A stretch of 64,000 nt of DNA from Microbaculum marinisediminis. Lineage in GTDB: Bacteria > Pseudomonadota > Alphaproteobacteria > Rhizobiales > Tepidamorphaceae. The translations under genes were made by a program, and so were the position numbers. The stretch is from positions 1 through 64,000 of the forward strand of contig NZ_JALIDZ010000012.1 of the NCBI RefSeq assembly GCF_025397915.1. The letters are read 5' to 3'. Of this stretch, positions 20,713-31,190 are shown in pieces (within the stretch, counting starts at the first letter, position 1; every line of letters begins with the position of its first letter). The notes under the pieces are model-generated. The model was not told where the DNA came from. It did no database searches and saw nothing but the letters and a program-made list of their open reading frames with translations.

Positions 20713-21534
20713 TCAGCGCCGGACGAGATGCTTCCGGCAATAGTCGTAAATCCGGTATTCCTGGCGCCAGAACGTCTTCAGGTTGTCGATGGCCTTTTCC
20801 GAAAGGGCCGGTCCTTTCGAAGGCGCCTGATGCTCGGTCTGAAAGGCCTCGGCGATCTGCTCGCGCGACAAGCCGGCGGGCTCAAGCAGACGGAAGACGT
20901 CGTCGTTCAGGTGCTCCAGCTCGGCGACGCAGTAGATCCTGTCGGCTGCCTCCTTCAACGGGGCAACGCCGCCGAGATGGAACGCATAGCCGCGCCGCAG
21001 ATGCCCGATAGCCTGCATGGCGAATTCCGCGGCCGAACGCATCCGTTCGTCGTCGGTGACGAGCGCCTCGGCGAGATCGTTGGCGGTGGGGAAGTAGGAG
21101 AAGGCGACGGCCTCGTCCGTGCTCCAGGTGTGGTGATGCGCCGGCCGGCCGCTGCGAAGGCGACTGTTGAAACCGGACACGAAACGGGTCGACGGCTCGC
21201 GAATGACGAATCCGACCTTGCAGGACGGCGATTCTTCGAGAACCCGCTGCAGCGTGATCCGATGGCCGACTTTCTTGATCTTGATGTCCTGCCCGTCCTT
21301 CCGGAACTTCCTCAGGAACCGGCCGATCGACGTTCCACCCGTCTTGCCGATATGGAGGAGAACATAGTCCTCGAGAATGAGCGACTTCTTGCTCTTATTC
21401 GGTTTCCGTTTGGACTTTGATCCGAATGCACGCGGGATGACCATCCCCAATGCCCTTTCATGATATTTCTTTGCGACTGCCCGCGGCGACATAAGCTCGA
21501 CCGACGTGATCTGGCGGCTGGTGGGTATGGTCAT
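20713..21534 (-). CDS. Sulfotransferase-family-like protein
   Basis: This 273-residue protein resembles the sulfotransferase family 2 fold. YVLLHIGKTGGTSIGRFL (about 57-74) fits the 5'-phosphosulfate loop of PAPS-dependent enzymes and VIREPSTRFVSGFNSR (about 110-125) fits the 3'-phosphate site. The N-terminal 50 residues are Lys/Arg-rich with no clear signal peptide. The acceptor is unknown; a polysaccharide or lipid is likely from the family. It is a lone minus-strand gene wedged between moeA and lexA, which are usually adjacent in relatives, so it looks like an insertion into a conserved run. Confidence 0.7.
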   Translation of the reverse strand: MTIPTSRQITSVELMSPRAVAKKYHERALGMVIPRAFGSKSKRKPNKSKKSLILEDYVLLHIGKTGGTSIGRFLRKFRKDGQDIKIKKVGHRITLQRVLEESPSCKVGFVIREPSTRFVSGFNSRLRSGRPAHHHTWSTDEAVAFSYFPTANDLAEALVTDDERMRSAAEFAMQAIGHLRRGYAFHLGGVAPLKEAADRIYCVAELEHLNDDVFRLLEPAGLSREQIAEAFQTEHQAPSKGPALSEKAIDNLKTFWRQEYRIYDYCRKHLVRR

Positions 21535-21699
21535 CCGACCGGTTCGCCGGTATCCCTAGCCGGATCGGTCGAGGCTTACAATCGCGATGAACGACCGCGT
21601 GCCGCGACCCGCCAGGCCGGATGGTGGCCCCTCGCCGACCCGCACGATCCCGGAGCAGCGCGCCCCCGTGCCCACACTGCGTCCATGCGATATTTGCCA

Positions 21700-21744
21700 T
21701 TGCCGAACACAACAAGAACATGTATGTTTGTTCTTGATTTGTAC
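21700..21744 (+). promoter_or_regulatory. lexA promoter with one perfect and one near SOS box
   Basis: A promoter TTGCCG (21700-21705), 17 nt, TATGTT (21723-21728) carries GAAC-N7-GAAC (21705-21719), the exact alphaproteobacterial LexA site, within its spacer. A second site GTTC-N7-GTAC (21730-21744) overlaps the start region and differs from the consensus at one base. The lexA ATG is at 21792. This fits autorepression by LexA. Confidence 0.8.
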
Positions 21745-21791
21745 ACAATCCGGCGCCCAAAGACGGGCGGAAGCGGCAACGGGAGCGCGCA

Positions 21792-22511
21792 ATGCTCACG
21801 CGGAAACAGCATGAATTGCTGATGTTCATCCATGAACGTCTCAAGGAATCGGGCGTGCCCCCGTCCTTCGATGAGATGAAGGAAGCGCTGGACTTGCGCT
21901 CGAAGTCGGGCATCCATCGACTGATCACGGCGCTCGAGGAGCGCGGCTTCATCCGACGCCTGCCGCATCGCGCCCGCGCGCTCGAAATCGTCCGGCTGCC
22001 CGAGTCGGTGGCGCCGGGGCTAGCCGCGCGCGGCCGCGGATTCGCGCCGAGCGTCATCGAGGGAAGTCTCGGCAAGACACCGCCGCCACCCCCGCCGGAG
22101 CCGGTAGAGACCGAGGCCGCCAACTCGAACGCGGTGGCCGTCCCGGTCATGGGCCGCATCGCCGCGGGCACGCCGATCTCGGCGATCCAGAACCACAGCC
22201 ATTCGATCCAGGTGCCGGTCGAGCTTCTGTCGAAGGGCGAACATTTCGCCCTGGAGGTGCGCGGCGACTCGATGGTCGACGCTGGCATCCTCGACGGCGA
22301 CACGGTCCTGATCCGCAAGACGGATGCCGCCGACACCGGCGACATCGTGGTGGCGCTGATCGACGACGAGGAAGCGACGTTGAAGCGCCTGCGCCGCAAG
22401 GGCGCGTCGATCGCCCTGGAAGCGGCCAACCCGGCCTACGAGACACGGATCTTCGGTCCGGATCGGGTTGCCATTCAGGGCCGGCTGGTCGGCCTCATCC
22501 GCCAGTACTGA
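21792..22511 (+). CDS. lexA: SOS repressor LexA
   Basis: LexA represses DNA-damage genes and cleaves itself when RecA is activated. The 239 residues include the winged-helix DNA-binding domain (about 1-65, [20 protein letters not shown]), a proline-rich linker (about 98-106) and the S24-type protease domain. The cleavage site is Ala126-Gly127 (GRIAAGTP), with Ser161 in [10 protein letters not shown] and Lys199 in ATLKRLRRK as the catalytic pair. Its own promoter carries SOS boxes. The longer linker is normal for alphaproteobacterial LexA. comEC converges from the other side 31 nt after the stop. Confidence 0.98.
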   Translation: MLTRKQHELLMFIHERLKESGVPPSFDEMKEALDLRSKSGIHRLITALEERGFIRRLPHRARALEIVRLPESVAPGLAARGRGFAPSVIEGSLGKTPPPPPPEPVETEAANSNAVAVPVMGRIAAGTPISAIQNHSHSIQVPVELLSKGEHFALEVRGDSMVDAGILDGDTVLIRKTDAADTGDIVVALIDDEEATLKRLRRKGASIALEAANPAYETRIFGPDRVAIQGRLVGLIRQY

Positions 22512-22542
22512 CGACGCCTGCCGGGCTCAGCAGCTCGGGGGC

Positions 22543-24708
22543 TTAGGGTCCCCGGCGCGTCCAGGGACGATCGCCGGACCGGTCCGCCGCCGTCTCGATG
22601 GCAATGCCGTTGGCCGTCTTCGTGAGCGTGATCGCGCCGGACCGCGCGGCATCCTGCGGACCGATCACGATGGCGTCGTCCCTGCACCACTGAGGCGGCG
22701 AGATCGGTGTGACGACGACGTCCGCCCAGGCGCAATCCTCCGCGAACGCCACCGGATCGCTCACGTAGGAAACACGCAGACGACCATTGTCGGCGACGCA
22801 GGCCCACGTATCGCAGGCCGCCCGTCGTCGCGGGGTCCCCTCGGGCACGAGTCCGGCGCTGCGCAGCCAAACCTCCACCTCGTAGTCCGATCCGGGCTTT
22901 GGCAGGAACGCCAGCGCGCCGTCCTGCATTCTCAGCGCCGCCATCCGTAGGTCCCGCGCGACGAAGAGGTCCGGCGGGTCGGAGACCGCACTCAAGACGA
23001 CGCCGGCCGCAATGAACGGCACCCCCAGGAGGCGCACGCCCGTGCGCCAAAGCAACAGCCAGAGCCCGCCGGAAATCGTCAGGAGCAACGCGGCCACGGG
23101 CACCTGCGAGACCATGCGCACCGCCCCCTCCCAGCCGGCGACCGCCCTCGCCACGGCGAGAACGCCCTCGATCCCCAGCCCCATCGGGACAAGCGCGAGG
23201 CCTTCCAGGCCGAAGGGCATGAGCAGCACCGCGGCAAGCGCGGACGGCATGACCAGCACGCTGACGAGCGGCATCGCGGCGACATTGGCGATCAACCCGT
23301 AGACCGCCACGCGGTTGAAGTGATAGGCGGCGAACGGCCCCGTCGCCAGCCCGGCTATCAGCGCGGTGAACACGAGCCCGAGCACCGCCCGGACGAGAAA
23401 GCGGACCGGCGGCGCCATCGCGCTTTCACTCCGCGAAAGCGACCACCACCGCAACGCCTCGTAGGCCGAGACCAGGGCGACGGTCGCGGCGAACGACATC
23501 TGGAAGCTCGCCGTCACCAAGGCTTCGGGCGTCAGCACGAGCACGATCGATGCGGCGATCGCGACGTTGCGCAGGGTGATCGCCGGCCGGTCGAGCAGCA
23601 CGGCAACCAGCATGATCGCCGCCATGATGAAGGCGCGCTGCGTCGCGATCGAGGCGCCCGAGAGCACCAGGTAGCCGAGCCCGCCGATCAGGGCGATCGC
23701 CGCCGCCCACTTCTTGATCGGCCGGGTCAACGCGAGACTAGGCGATAGCGCCAGACAGGCACGGGTGAACCAGAACAGCGTGCCGACGACGAGCATCATG
23801 TGCAGGCCCGAGATCGCCAGGATGTGCGCCAGGCCGGAGGCGCGCAGCGCGTCCTCGTCGGCGTCCGGTATAGCGCCACGCTCGCCCGTCACGAGCGCGG
23901 CCGCGATCGCGCCGACGGAGCCGGGCAGCGACTGCCGGATTCGCGCCGCGATGTAAAGGCGCGTCCGCTCGATCGCGGTCCCGAGCCGCACTGGCAGTCC
24001 GACATCCCGCGCGGTCTGGACCGGTTTCGGCGCGCTGGTCAGGAACCCGACGCCGCCGATGCCGGCGAACCAGGCCCGCCGGGCGTAATCGAAGCCGCCC
24101 GGCACCGCGGCGTCCGGCGGCGGCAACAGCATCGCGTCAAATCGCACCGCCTGTCCTGGCGTCGGCACCGACCAGCTGCCGCGCATCCACAGCGACAGCA
24201 GGGTCGGCAGCTCCGCAGCGGCATCGCGGCCGATCCGCTCCGGCGCCACCGTGAGCCGTGCCGCGCCGTCCTCCCTGAGGTCGACCCCGATGATCCGCCC
24301 GGTCACCGGAACCGGATATCCGGTCTCGGACACGACCGGCGCGGCGACCCAGCGGCTGCGAAGCCCCGCGTCCAACATGCCCAGCGACGCCAGGAACAGG
24401 CCGATGAACGCGATGCCCCCGAGCCGGCCCGGGCCGCAGCGGACAGCGACGATCCCGGTGACGACGCACAGGACCAGCACCGCCGCGAGCACAGGTTCCC
24501 GCGGCAGCGCGAAATAGGCCGCGATGCCGGCGCCGAAAGCGACGGGACCCCAGAGGAACAATCGCTCGCGCTCGCTGTCGGCGATCCTTCGGACCGAAAC
24601 GCGGCGCGACAGGCGGCTCGACAGGCCGAGCAGCGGCGCCGGCAACGCCGGCCATCGCCGCGCCGCCGCGGAGCGCGATCTGCCGATCAAGGACGCGTCG
24701 TCGGACAC
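22543..24708 (-). CDS. comEC: ComEC/Rec2-family membrane protein
   Basis: ComEC proteins form the inner-membrane channel that takes up single-stranded DNA in natural transformation. The 721 residues show several N-terminal membrane segments, a soluble domain with [19 protein letters not shown] (DUF4131-like), and the Competence-domain core ([38 protein letters not shown]). The C-terminal 170 residues are soluble, but I see no HxHxDH metallo-beta-lactamase motif, so this is the short rhizobial form. Whether the organism is transformable is not shown. It lies between lexA and gltX, as in relatives. Confidence 0.9.
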   Translation of the reverse strand: MSDDASLIGRSRSAAARRWPALPAPLLGLSSRLSRRVSVRRIADSERERLFLWGPVAFGAGIAAYFALPREPVLAAVLVLCVVTGIVAVRCGPGRLGGIAFIGLFLASLGMLDAGLRSRWVAAPVVSETGYPVPVTGRIIGVDLREDGAARLTVAPERIGRDAAAELPTLLSLWMRGSWSVPTPGQAVRFDAMLLPPPDAAVPGGFDYARRAWFAGIGGVGFLTSAPKPVQTARDVGLPVRLGTAIERTRLYIAARIRQSLPGSVGAIAAALVTGERGAIPDADEDALRASGLAHILAISGLHMMLVVGTLFWFTRACLALSPSLALTRPIKKWAAAIALIGGLGYLVLSGASIATQRAFIMAAIMLVAVLLDRPAITLRNVAIAASIVLVLTPEALVTASFQMSFAATVALVSAYEALRWWSLSRSESAMAPPVRFLVRAVLGLVFTALIAGLATGPFAAYHFNRVAVYGLIANVAAMPLVSVLVMPSALAAVLLMPFGLEGLALVPMGLGIEGVLAVARAVAGWEGAVRMVSQVPVAALLLTISGGLWLLLWRTGVRLLGVPFIAAGVVLSAVSDPPDLFVARDLRMAALRMQDGALAFLPKPGSDYEVEVWLRSAGLVPEGTPRRRAACDTWACVADNGRLRVSYVSDPVAFAEDCAWADVVVTPISPPQWCRDDAIVIGPQDAARSGAITLTKTANGIAIETAADRSGDRPWTRRGP

Positions 24709-24854
24709 CGCAGTCCCCCTGGGGCCGCGCCGAAGGTTTGGGCGCGACCGTTGCCCACACCGCTTCTATCTGCGCCGGCCGCCGTGCTACACAACGCCCA
24801 GCCTACACCGCACCATCCATACTAGACCGCACGAGAAACCGGCCGCCACCTGTC

Positions 24855-26279
24855 ATGTCCAAACCTGAGATCGTCACCCGCTTCGCCCCCTCGCCGACCG
24901 GCTTCCTGCATATCGGCGGCGCACGCACCGCCCTGTTCAACTGGCTCTATGCCCGCGGACGCGGCGGCAAGATGCTGCTGAGGATCGAGGATACCGATCG
25001 CGCGCGCTCGACCGACGAGGCGATCGCCGCGATCGTCGACGGCCTGAAGTGGCTGGGCCTGGATTGGGATGGCGAGGCGATCTCGCAATACGCCCGCGCC
25101 GAGCGGCATCGCGAGGTGGTCGAGGACCTGTTGGCCCGGGGCAAGGCCTACCGGTGCTACGCGACACCCGAGGAACTCGCCGAGATGCGCGAGACGGCGC
25201 GCGCAGAGGGCCGCCCGCCACGCTACGACGGCCGCTGGCGCGACCGCGATCCCTCGGAGGCGCCCCAGGGCGTCAAGCCGGCGATCCGCCTCAAGGCGCC
25301 GACGGAGGGCGAGACCGTGGTCGACGACCACGTCCAGGGGCGCGTCGTGTGGCAGAACAAGGATCTGGACGACCTGATTCTGCTGCGGTCCGACGGCAAC
25401 CCAACCTATATGCTCGCCGTCGTCGTCGACGACCACGACACGGGCGTCACCCACGTCATCCGCGGCGACGATCACCTGACCAACGCCGCCCGCCAGACAC
25501 AGATCTATCAGGCACTCGGTTGGGCCGTGCCGGAGATGGCGCATATCCCTCTGATTCACGGGCCGGACGGCGCGAAGCTGTCGAAGCGCCACGGTGCGCT
25601 CGGCGTCGATGCCTACCGCGCCATGGGCTATCTGCCGCAGGCGATGCGCAACTATCTGGTTCGCCTGGGCTGGAGCCATGGCGACGACGAGGTGATGTCG
25701 AGCGAACAGATGCTCGAATGGTTCGATCTCGACGCCATCGGCAAGTCTGCCGCCCGCTTCGATTTCGCCAAGCTGGAGAATCTGAACGGCATCTACATGC
25801 GGCAGACGCCCGATGCGGAGCTGTATGACGCGCTGATGGAGAACCTGCCCTATCTGCCCGAGGGGCCGGCGTACGAATCCCGGCTCGACGCGGTAAAGTC
25901 GGACCGAATCCGACAGGCGATGCCGGGCCTGAAGGAACGCGCGAAGAATCTCGCAGAACTCCTTGAAAGCACGAAATTTCTTGTCGAGGACCGCCCATTG
26001 TCTCTGGACCAGAAGGCCGCCAAGATACTCGACGACGGCGCACGAGAGACCCTGAGCGCAGTCCTGCCTGTCCTTGAAGCCGCCCCACAGTGGGACGCGG
26101 CGAGCCTCGAAGCGGCGGTGAAGGCTTTTGCGGAGACCTCCGGCCGCAAGCTCGGCACGGTCGCCCAGCCGCTCCGTGCCGCGTTGACGGGCCGGGCGAC
26201 ATCGCCCGGTATATTTGACGTTCTGGCGGTGCTCGGCCGCGAGGAAAGCCTTGCCCGCATTGCCGATCAGACCGCTTGA
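24855..26279 (+). CDS. gltX: Glutamyl-tRNA synthetase
   Basis: GltX charges tRNA-Glu (and in many alphaproteobacteria may also charge tRNA-Gln, which is then amidated by GatCAB). The 474-residue class I enzyme has the HIGH-type motif in [13 protein letters not shown] and the KLSKRHG (KMSKS-type) motif. I chose the ATG at 24855, since the family starts [16 protein letters not shown]; the open frame extends 117 nt upstream without similarity. A second gltX is common in these bacteria but is not seen here. Confidence 0.97.
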   Translation: MSKPEIVTRFAPSPTGFLHIGGARTALFNWLYARGRGGKMLLRIEDTDRARSTDEAIAAIVDGLKWLGLDWDGEAISQYARAERHREVVEDLLARGKAYRCYATPEELAEMRETARAEGRPPRYDGRWRDRDPSEAPQGVKPAIRLKAPTEGETVVDDHVQGRVVWQNKDLDDLILLRSDGNPTYMLAVVVDDHDTGVTHVIRGDDHLTNAARQTQIYQALGWAVPEMAHIPLIHGPDGAKLSKRHGALGVDAYRAMGYLPQAMRNYLVRLGWSHGDDEVMSSEQMLEWFDLDAIGKSAARFDFAKLENLNGIYMRQTPDAELYDALMENLPYLPEGPAYESRLDAVKSDRIRQAMPGLKERAKNLAELLESTKFLVEDRPLSLDQKAAKILDDGARETLSAVLPVLEAAPQWDAASLEAAVKAFAETSGRKLGTVAQPLRAALTGRATSPGIFDVLAVLGREESLARIADQTA

Positions 26280-26473
26280 CCGTACCGGTCCCGCCCTATG
26301 TATCGACGATCCTGCCAACGCCCGGAGCTTGCCGATCCCGCTCAAATCGGGTACCGAGACAGTCATATTCCTACCGAACCGCACTCCAGCCGACCGTGGG
26401 AGCGAATCCGTATCCCGACGAGCCGAACCTGGGCTGTGCGGGTGCCCGCCACCAGGACAGGAGCCACCTGCCC

Positions 26474-27784
26474 ATGAATGACAAGAACGTCACCGCCGCC
26501 AACACTGCGACGCTCAAGCTCGGCGACGCCGAGCATCAGTTTCCGGTCTATCCGGGCACGATCGGACCGGATGTCGTGGATATCTCGCGACTCTACGCCG
26601 ACGCCCACGCTTTCACCTACGACCCGGGCTTCACGTCGACGGCGAGCTGTGAGTCGAAGATCACCTATATCGATGGTGACGAAGGCGTGCTGCTCTATCG
26701 CGGCTACCCGATCGACCAGTTGGCCGAGCACGGCGACTTCCTCGAGACCTGCTATCTGCTGCTCTACGGCGAACTGCCGACACAGGGCCAAAAGGCCGAT
26801 TTCGATTTCCGCGTGACGCGGCACACCATGCTGCATGAGCAGATGATGCGCTTCTTCTCCGGCTTCCGCCGCGACGCCCATCCGATGGCGGTGATGGTTG
26901 GCGTGGTCGGCGCCCTGTCGGCGTTCTATCACGACTCCACCGACATCTCGGACCCGTATCAGCGCATGGTCGCCAGCGTCCGAATGATCGCGAAGATGCC
27001 CACGATCGCGGCGATGGCCTTCAAGTATCATGTCGGCCAGCCGTTCATGTATCCGCGCAACGAGCTCGATTACTCCTCGAACTTCATGCACATGTGCTTC
27101 TCGGTGCCGTGCGAGGAATACAAGGTCAATCCGGTGCTCGCCCGCGCCATGGACCGCATCTTCATCCTGCACGCCGACCATGAGCAGAACGCCTCGACCT
27201 CGACGGTCCGGCTCGCCGGCTCCTCGGGTGCAAACCCGTTCGCCTGCATCGCCGCCGGCATCGCCTGCCTGTGGGGCCCCGCGCACGGCGGCGCCAACGA
27301 GGCGGCCCTGAACATGCTTTCGGAGATCGGGTCGGTCGACCGCATTCCGGAATTCGTCGCCCGCGCCAAGGACAAGAACGACCCGTTCCGCCTGATGGGC
27401 TTCGGGCACCGGGTCTACAAGAACTATGACCCGCGCGCCAAGATCATGCAGAAGACCTGCCACGAAGTGCTGGCCGAGGTCGGCATCAAGGACGATCCGC
27501 TACTCGACGTGGCCCTGGAACTCGAGCGCATCGCCCTGCAGGACGAGTACTTCGTCGAGAAGAAGCTGTATCCCAACATCGACTTCTATTCCGGCATCAC
27601 GCTGAAGGCGCTGGGCTTCCCGACCTCCATGTTCACGGTGCTGTTCTCGGTCGCCCGCACGGTCGGCTGGATCGCCCAGTGGAAGGAGATGATCGAGGAT
27701 CCGAAGCAGAAGATCGGCCGTCCGCGCCAGCTCTACACCGGCGCCACGCGGCGCGACTACGTTCCGGTATCGATGCGCAAATAG
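26474..27784 (+). CDS. gltA: Citrate synthase (type II)
   Basis: Citrate synthase condenses acetyl-CoA with oxaloacetate at the entry to the TCA cycle. The 436-residue product is the long hexameric type, with an N-terminal beta region ([16 protein letters not shown]), the first catalytic histidine in [20 protein letters not shown], the second in [12 protein letters not shown] and the arginine-rich [19 protein letters not shown] chose the ATG at 26474 as the natural family start; the 194-nt gap after gltX is long enough for its own promoter. A near-perfect intrinsic terminator follows at 27811. Confidence 0.98.
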   Translation: MNDKNVTAANTATLKLGDAEHQFPVYPGTIGPDVVDISRLYADAHAFTYDPGFTSTASCESKITYIDGDEGVLLYRGYPIDQLAEHGDFLETCYLLLYGELPTQGQKADFDFRVTRHTMLHEQMMRFFSGFRRDAHPMAVMVGVVGALSAFYHDSTDISDPYQRMVASVRMIAKMPTIAAMAFKYHVGQPFMYPRNELDYSSNFMHMCFSVPCEEYKVNPVLARAMDRIFILHADHEQNASTSTVRLAGSSGANPFACIAAGIACLWGPAHGGANEAALNMLSEIGSVDRIPEFVARAKDKNDPFRLMGFGHRVYKNYDPRAKIMQKTCHEVLAEVGIKDDPLLDVALELERIALQDEYFVEKKLYPNIDFYSGITLKALGFPTSMFTVLFSVARTVGWIAQWKEMIEDPKQKIGRPRQLYTGATRRDYVPVSMRK

Positions 27785-27808
27785 CGCATCATCTCCGAAT
27801 TCAGATTT

Positions 27809-29008
27809 CTATGGCCGGGGCGCCAGTGCGCCCCGGCCATTTTTTTCAAGGACATCCAGGACGACGGCGGCCGCCTTCCGGCTCGGGTTGTCGCCGTCGA
27901 TCAGCGTCGCGTCCCGGACCTTGTCGATTGCGGCCAGTTGCCTACGCCGCTCCGGACCGTCGTCGAACAGTGGATCGACCGCGTCCGACAGCGTCTGCGG
28001 ATCGCATCCCTTATGGATGTACTCCGGAAACGCGTTCTCGCCGATCACCAGGTTGGCCATCACCACCGAATGGGTGCGCACCATCCAGCGCAGCGCCGCG
28101 GTCAGCGGATCGAGCCGGTAGGTGACGACCATCGGCACGCCGGCAAGCGCCAGCTCGAGCGTGACCGTCCCGGACGCCGCCAGCGCGACCCGGCCGGCGG
28201 AGAATGCGTTCCATTTCTCGAATTCGCCCGAAACGACACGCGGTCTGACCGGCCAGTCCGCAACCTCCTGGCTGAGCCGATCGGCCAGATGCGCGACCGC
28301 GGGGAGGACCGGATCGAAGTCCCTGCCCTTGTCGCGCAACGCCTTTAGCGTGTCGCGGAAGACCGGCATGAGCCGCTCGACTTCAGTGATGCGGCTGCCG
28401 GGCAGCACCAGTAAGGTCGGCTTGCCACCCGCCTGTGCCGCCCTGCCCGGCATCAGCGCCAGCCGCTCGACCGCCGGATGCCCGACATAGACGCAGTCGG
28501 GACCCCCGAGACGCCGGTGTACGGCCGGTTCGAACGGGAAGACCGCGAGAACCCGGTCGATATAGGCGCGCATCTTCCGCGCCCGCCAGGGCCGCCAGGC
28601 CCAGACGGTCGGGGAGACGTAGTCGACGATCGGAAGCCTTGGCAACCGCCGGCGCACGCGTTTGGCGACCTGATGGGTGAATTCCGGACTGTCGACGATG
28701 ATCAGGATGTCCGGCTCGAAGGCAACGACGTGATCGACGGCTTCATGTACGCGTCGAATGAGGCCCGGCAGCCGAGCAAGGATCGCGAACGGCCCCATGA
28801 CGGCGATCTCGGACAGTGGAAATACGCTCGTCAGGCCCGCGCGTTCCATCTCCGGGCCGCCGACTCCGGCGAAGGATATCGTCCGATCCGCATCGGCCTG
28901 CATGGCTTCCATGAGGCCGGCACCGAGATGATCGCCCGAGGATTCCCCCGCGATCATCGCGATGCGAAGCGGACGCGACTGCGATCGCTCCGGAACCTGA
29001 TCGCTCAT
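27809..29008 (-). CDS. lpxB: Lipid A disaccharide synthase
   Basis: LpxB joins UDP-diacylglucosamine and lipid X to form the lipid A disaccharide at the inner membrane. The 399-residue product has the family start IAMIAGESSGDHLGAGLMEAM, FPLSEIAVMGPFAILARLP, YVSPTVWAWRPWRARKM and ASGTVTLELALAGVPMVVTYR. It overlaps lpxI by 4 nt. Its last codons (GALAPRP) are encoded by the stem of the convergent gltA terminator, which makes its C-terminus unusual and possibly constrained by the hairpin. Confidence 0.97.
   Translation of the reverse strand: MSDQVPERSQSRPLRIAMIAGESSGDHLGAGLMEAMQADADRTISFAGVGGPEMERAGLTSVFPLSEIAVMGPFAILARLPGLIRRVHEAVDHVVAFEPDILIIVDSPEFTHQVAKRVRRRLPRLPIVDYVSPTVWAWRPWRARKMRAYIDRVLAVFPFEPAVHRRLGGPDCVYVGHPAVERLALMPGRAAQAGGKPTLLVLPGSRITEVERLMPVFRDTLKALRDKGRDFDPVLPAVAHLADRLSQEVADWPVRPRVVSGEFEKWNAFSAGRVALAASGTVTLELALAGVPMVVTYRLDPLTAALRWMVRTHSVVMANLVIGENAFPEYIHKGCDPQTLSDAVDPLFDDGPERRRQLAAIDKVRDATLIDGDNPSRKAAAVVLDVLEKNGRGALAPRP
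27811..27846 (+). terminator. Intrinsic terminator of gltA
   Basis: A perfect 13-bp stem (27811-27823 with 27828-27840), a CAGT loop and six T residues lie 27 nt past the gltA stop. The stem occupies the last codons of lpxB on the other strand, so it is also coding sequence there. On the minus strand no T run follows. Confidence 0.92.
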
Positions 29009-29901
29009 GGCCGGCGGCTTGATCCGCTACCGGTGTCGATCCCGACGAAGAACAGACCGGCTTCGTCGGCCGCGCGGCGCACGTCGTCGATGCGCGGCAC
29101 CAGCACCCTTCCCGCCTCGACGGCGATCCCCTCGAGGCCCGCATCCTTGGCCACGCGTATCGTTTCCACACCGGCGACCGGCATGTCGAGCCGAAGTTCC
29201 TGGCCGGGCTTCGCCGACTTGATCAGGACGCCCGACGGCGGCGGCACCGATATCCGCCCCTCTCGGCGCAGGTCGGAGCAGCGGGCCACCATCGCATTGG
29301 TGCCCTCCGCAGCCTCCACCGCGATCACGCGCCCGTCGAGCACGATGACCGCCTGACCGATATCGAGTGGCCCCATCTGGCGAATTGCCTGGAAGCCGTA
29401 ATCGATGTCGGCGCGGGCCTTTCGCCCGGGCTTGACGCGTCCCAGCGTTCCGGTCGGCGCGACCAGACGCGGCACGACGTCGGCCGGGCCGACGATCCGG
29501 AAGCCCTCGCTTTCGAATATCTGGACGACACCGTTGACCACCTTGTCGTCGCCGCCGCGCTTGAGGCGCATGATGGCCGGCAGCAGCGCCGCCTTGACGG
29601 CGCTCATGTCCCATTCGATGTCGGAAAAGCGGGGCCTTCGGAAACTGCCCGCCATCAGGACGTCGCGGCAATTGCGCTCGACAAGCAGCGCCTTGAGGCG
29701 CCCGGCGGCGCCGATCGGAAGCCGCGCCGTCGGAAAGGCGGAGAAATCCGCGTCCGCCTCACCGTCCACTGCGATGACGAACAGGGAGCGCCCGGTGTTC
29801 CGGACCTCTTCCGCGACGAGGCGCGGCAAATCCCCGGCGCCAGCGATTATGGCCAGCGGTCCCAGGCTTGCCTCCTCCCGGCTCGCCGGATCCGCAGACA
29901 T
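29005..29901 (-). CDS. lpxI: UDP-2,3-diacylglucosamine pyrophosphatase LpxI
   Basis: LpxI (DUF1009 family) hydrolyses UDP-2,3-diacylglucosamine to lipid X, replacing LpxH in alphaproteobacteria. The 298-residue product starts with the domain LAIIAGAGDLPRLVAEEVRN, continues with DVLMAGSFRRPRFSDIEWDM and ends with the larger C-terminal catalytic domain (DIGQAVIVLDGRVIAVEAAEGT, KSAKPGQELRLDMPVAGVET). No LpxH is seen nearby. It sits between lpxA (4 nt upstream) and lpxB (4-nt overlap). Confidence 0.95.
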   Translation of the reverse strand: MSADPASREEASLGPLAIIAGAGDLPRLVAEEVRNTGRSLFVIAVDGEADADFSAFPTARLPIGAAGRLKALLVERNCRDVLMAGSFRRPRFSDIEWDMSAVKAALLPAIMRLKRGGDDKVVNGVVQIFESEGFRIVGPADVVPRLVAPTGTLGRVKPGRKARADIDYGFQAIRQMGPLDIGQAVIVLDGRVIAVEAAEGTNAMVARCSDLRREGRISVPPPSGVLIKSAKPGQELRLDMPVAGVETIRVAKDAGLEGIAVEAGRVLVPRIDDVRRAADEAGLFFVGIDTGSGSSRRP

Positions 29902-29905
29902 CCCG

Positions 29906-30706
29906 TCACCCTCCGCGTCCGCTACGCGGGGTGCACAAGGCCCGATCGGAATCGGCCCGGATGAAATCGACCACCTTTGTGACCAACGGATGTTCGGGGA
30001 ACAGCTGGGCGACGTCTTCCACCCGTTCCATCAGCGTGCCTTCGTTCGAAAACAGCAACCGATAGGCCTGGCGCATCGTGTGGATCTGTTCGCGATCGAA
30101 GCCATGCCGCTTGAGGCCCACGATATTGAGCCCTCCCAGATGGGCCCGGTTTCCGAGAACCGATCCGTACGGGATGACGTCGTTCTCGACGCCGCTCAAG
30201 CCGCCGACGAAGGCATACTCACCGATCCGCACCCATTGATGGACGGCCGCGAGACCGCCGAGGATGGCGTGATCCTGCACCTGGCAATGGCCGGCCAAAG
30301 TCGCGTTGTTGATGAAGAGCACATTGTTGCCGACCTTGCAGTCGTGCGCGACATGCGATCCCACCATGAAATAGCAGTTGTCGCCGACCGAGGTCTCCAT
30401 GCCACCGAACGCGGTGCCCGGGTTCATGGTCACCTGCTCGCGAATGACGCAATCGGTGCCGATGAGCAGACGGCTCGGCTCCCCCGCATATTTCAGGTGC
30501 TGGGGCGGTTGGCCGAGGGACGAATATGGATAAATGCTGGTGCGCGCGCCGATGTTCGTATGCCCGTCGAGCACCACGTGCCCGACCAGCTCCACGTCAT
30601 CTCCGAGTTCCACATCGTCGCCGACGATGCAGTATGGACCAATCTTGACCCTTTCGCCGAGGCGGGCCCCTTTGCCGACGATAGCCGTCGCGTGAACATC
30701 TGCCAT
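29906..30706 (-). CDS. lpxA: UDP-N-acetylglucosamine acyltransferase
   Basis: LpxA adds the 3-hydroxyacyl chain from ACP to UDP-GlcNAc, the first step of lipid A synthesis. The 266 residues are mainly left-handed beta-helix hexapeptide repeats (IGPYCIVGDDVELGDDVEL, IYPYSSLGQPPQHLKY) with the catalytic histidine in GSHVAHDCKVGNN and a helical C-terminal part. It follows fabZ by 10 nt, so the two enzymes that compete for 3-hydroxyacyl-ACP are cotranscribed. Confidence 0.98.
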   Translation of the reverse strand: MADVHATAIVGKGARLGERVKIGPYCIVGDDVELGDDVELVGHVVLDGHTNIGARTSIYPYSSLGQPPQHLKYAGEPSRLLIGTDCVIREQVTMNPGTAFGGMETSVGDNCYFMVGSHVAHDCKVGNNVLFINNATLAGHCQVQDHAILGGLAAVHQWVRIGEYAFVGGLSGVENDVIPYGSVLGNRAHLGGLNIVGLKRHGFDREQIHTMRQAYRLLFSNEGTLMERVEDVAQLFPEHPLVTKVVDFIRADSDRALCTPRSGRGG

Positions 30707-30716
30707 GGAATATGCT

Positions 30717-31190
30717 TTATTTATCCGCGATCATCGCACTGATTTCAGCTTCCGCGACCAACGCACCATCGACGCGGGCTTCGGCCGCATACTTCCAGAT
30801 CGTGCGGCGATTGCGGATCTTGCGAACATGGTAATGGACGACATCACCGGGAACGACGGGCTTTCGGAACTTGCACTTGTCGATGGTCATGAAATAGACG
30901 AGCTTCGGCTGCCCCGACGCGTACCGTAAAATACACACAGCACCGGCCGTCTGCGCCATTCCCTCGACGAGCAAGATTCCCGGCATCACCGGCCGATCCG
31001 GGAAATGACCGGTGAAATGCGGCTCATTGATGGTCACGTTCTTGATGCCGACACAGGATTCGTCACTGTCGATGTCGACGATCCGGTCTACCATCAAGAA
31101 AGGATAGCGATGCGGCAATAGCTCCAGAAGCCGCAAGATATCAAGCGACTCGAGCGTTTGCTGGTCAGTCATGCTCGCGCTCATGTCCAT
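30717..31190 (-). CDS. fabZ: 3-hydroxyacyl-ACP dehydratase FabZ
   Basis: FabZ dehydrates 3-hydroxyacyl-ACP in fatty acid elongation. The hot-dog-fold product has the catalytic histidine in [13 protein letters not shown] and the second motif in [24 protein letters not shown] set the start at 31190 because GGAGAAGG lies about 9 nt before it (157 residues); ATGs at 31184 and 31172 are also possible and lack as good a ribosome site. The start overlaps the end of lpxD by 26 nt. Confidence 0.93.
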   Translation of the reverse strand: MDMSASMTDQQTLESLDILRLLELLPHRYPFLMVDRIVDIDSDESCVGIKNVTINEPHFTGHFPDRPVMPGILLVEGMAQTAGAVCILRYASGQPKLVYFMTIDKCKFRKPVVPGDVVHYHVRKIRNRRTIWKYAAEARVDGALVAEAEISAMIADK

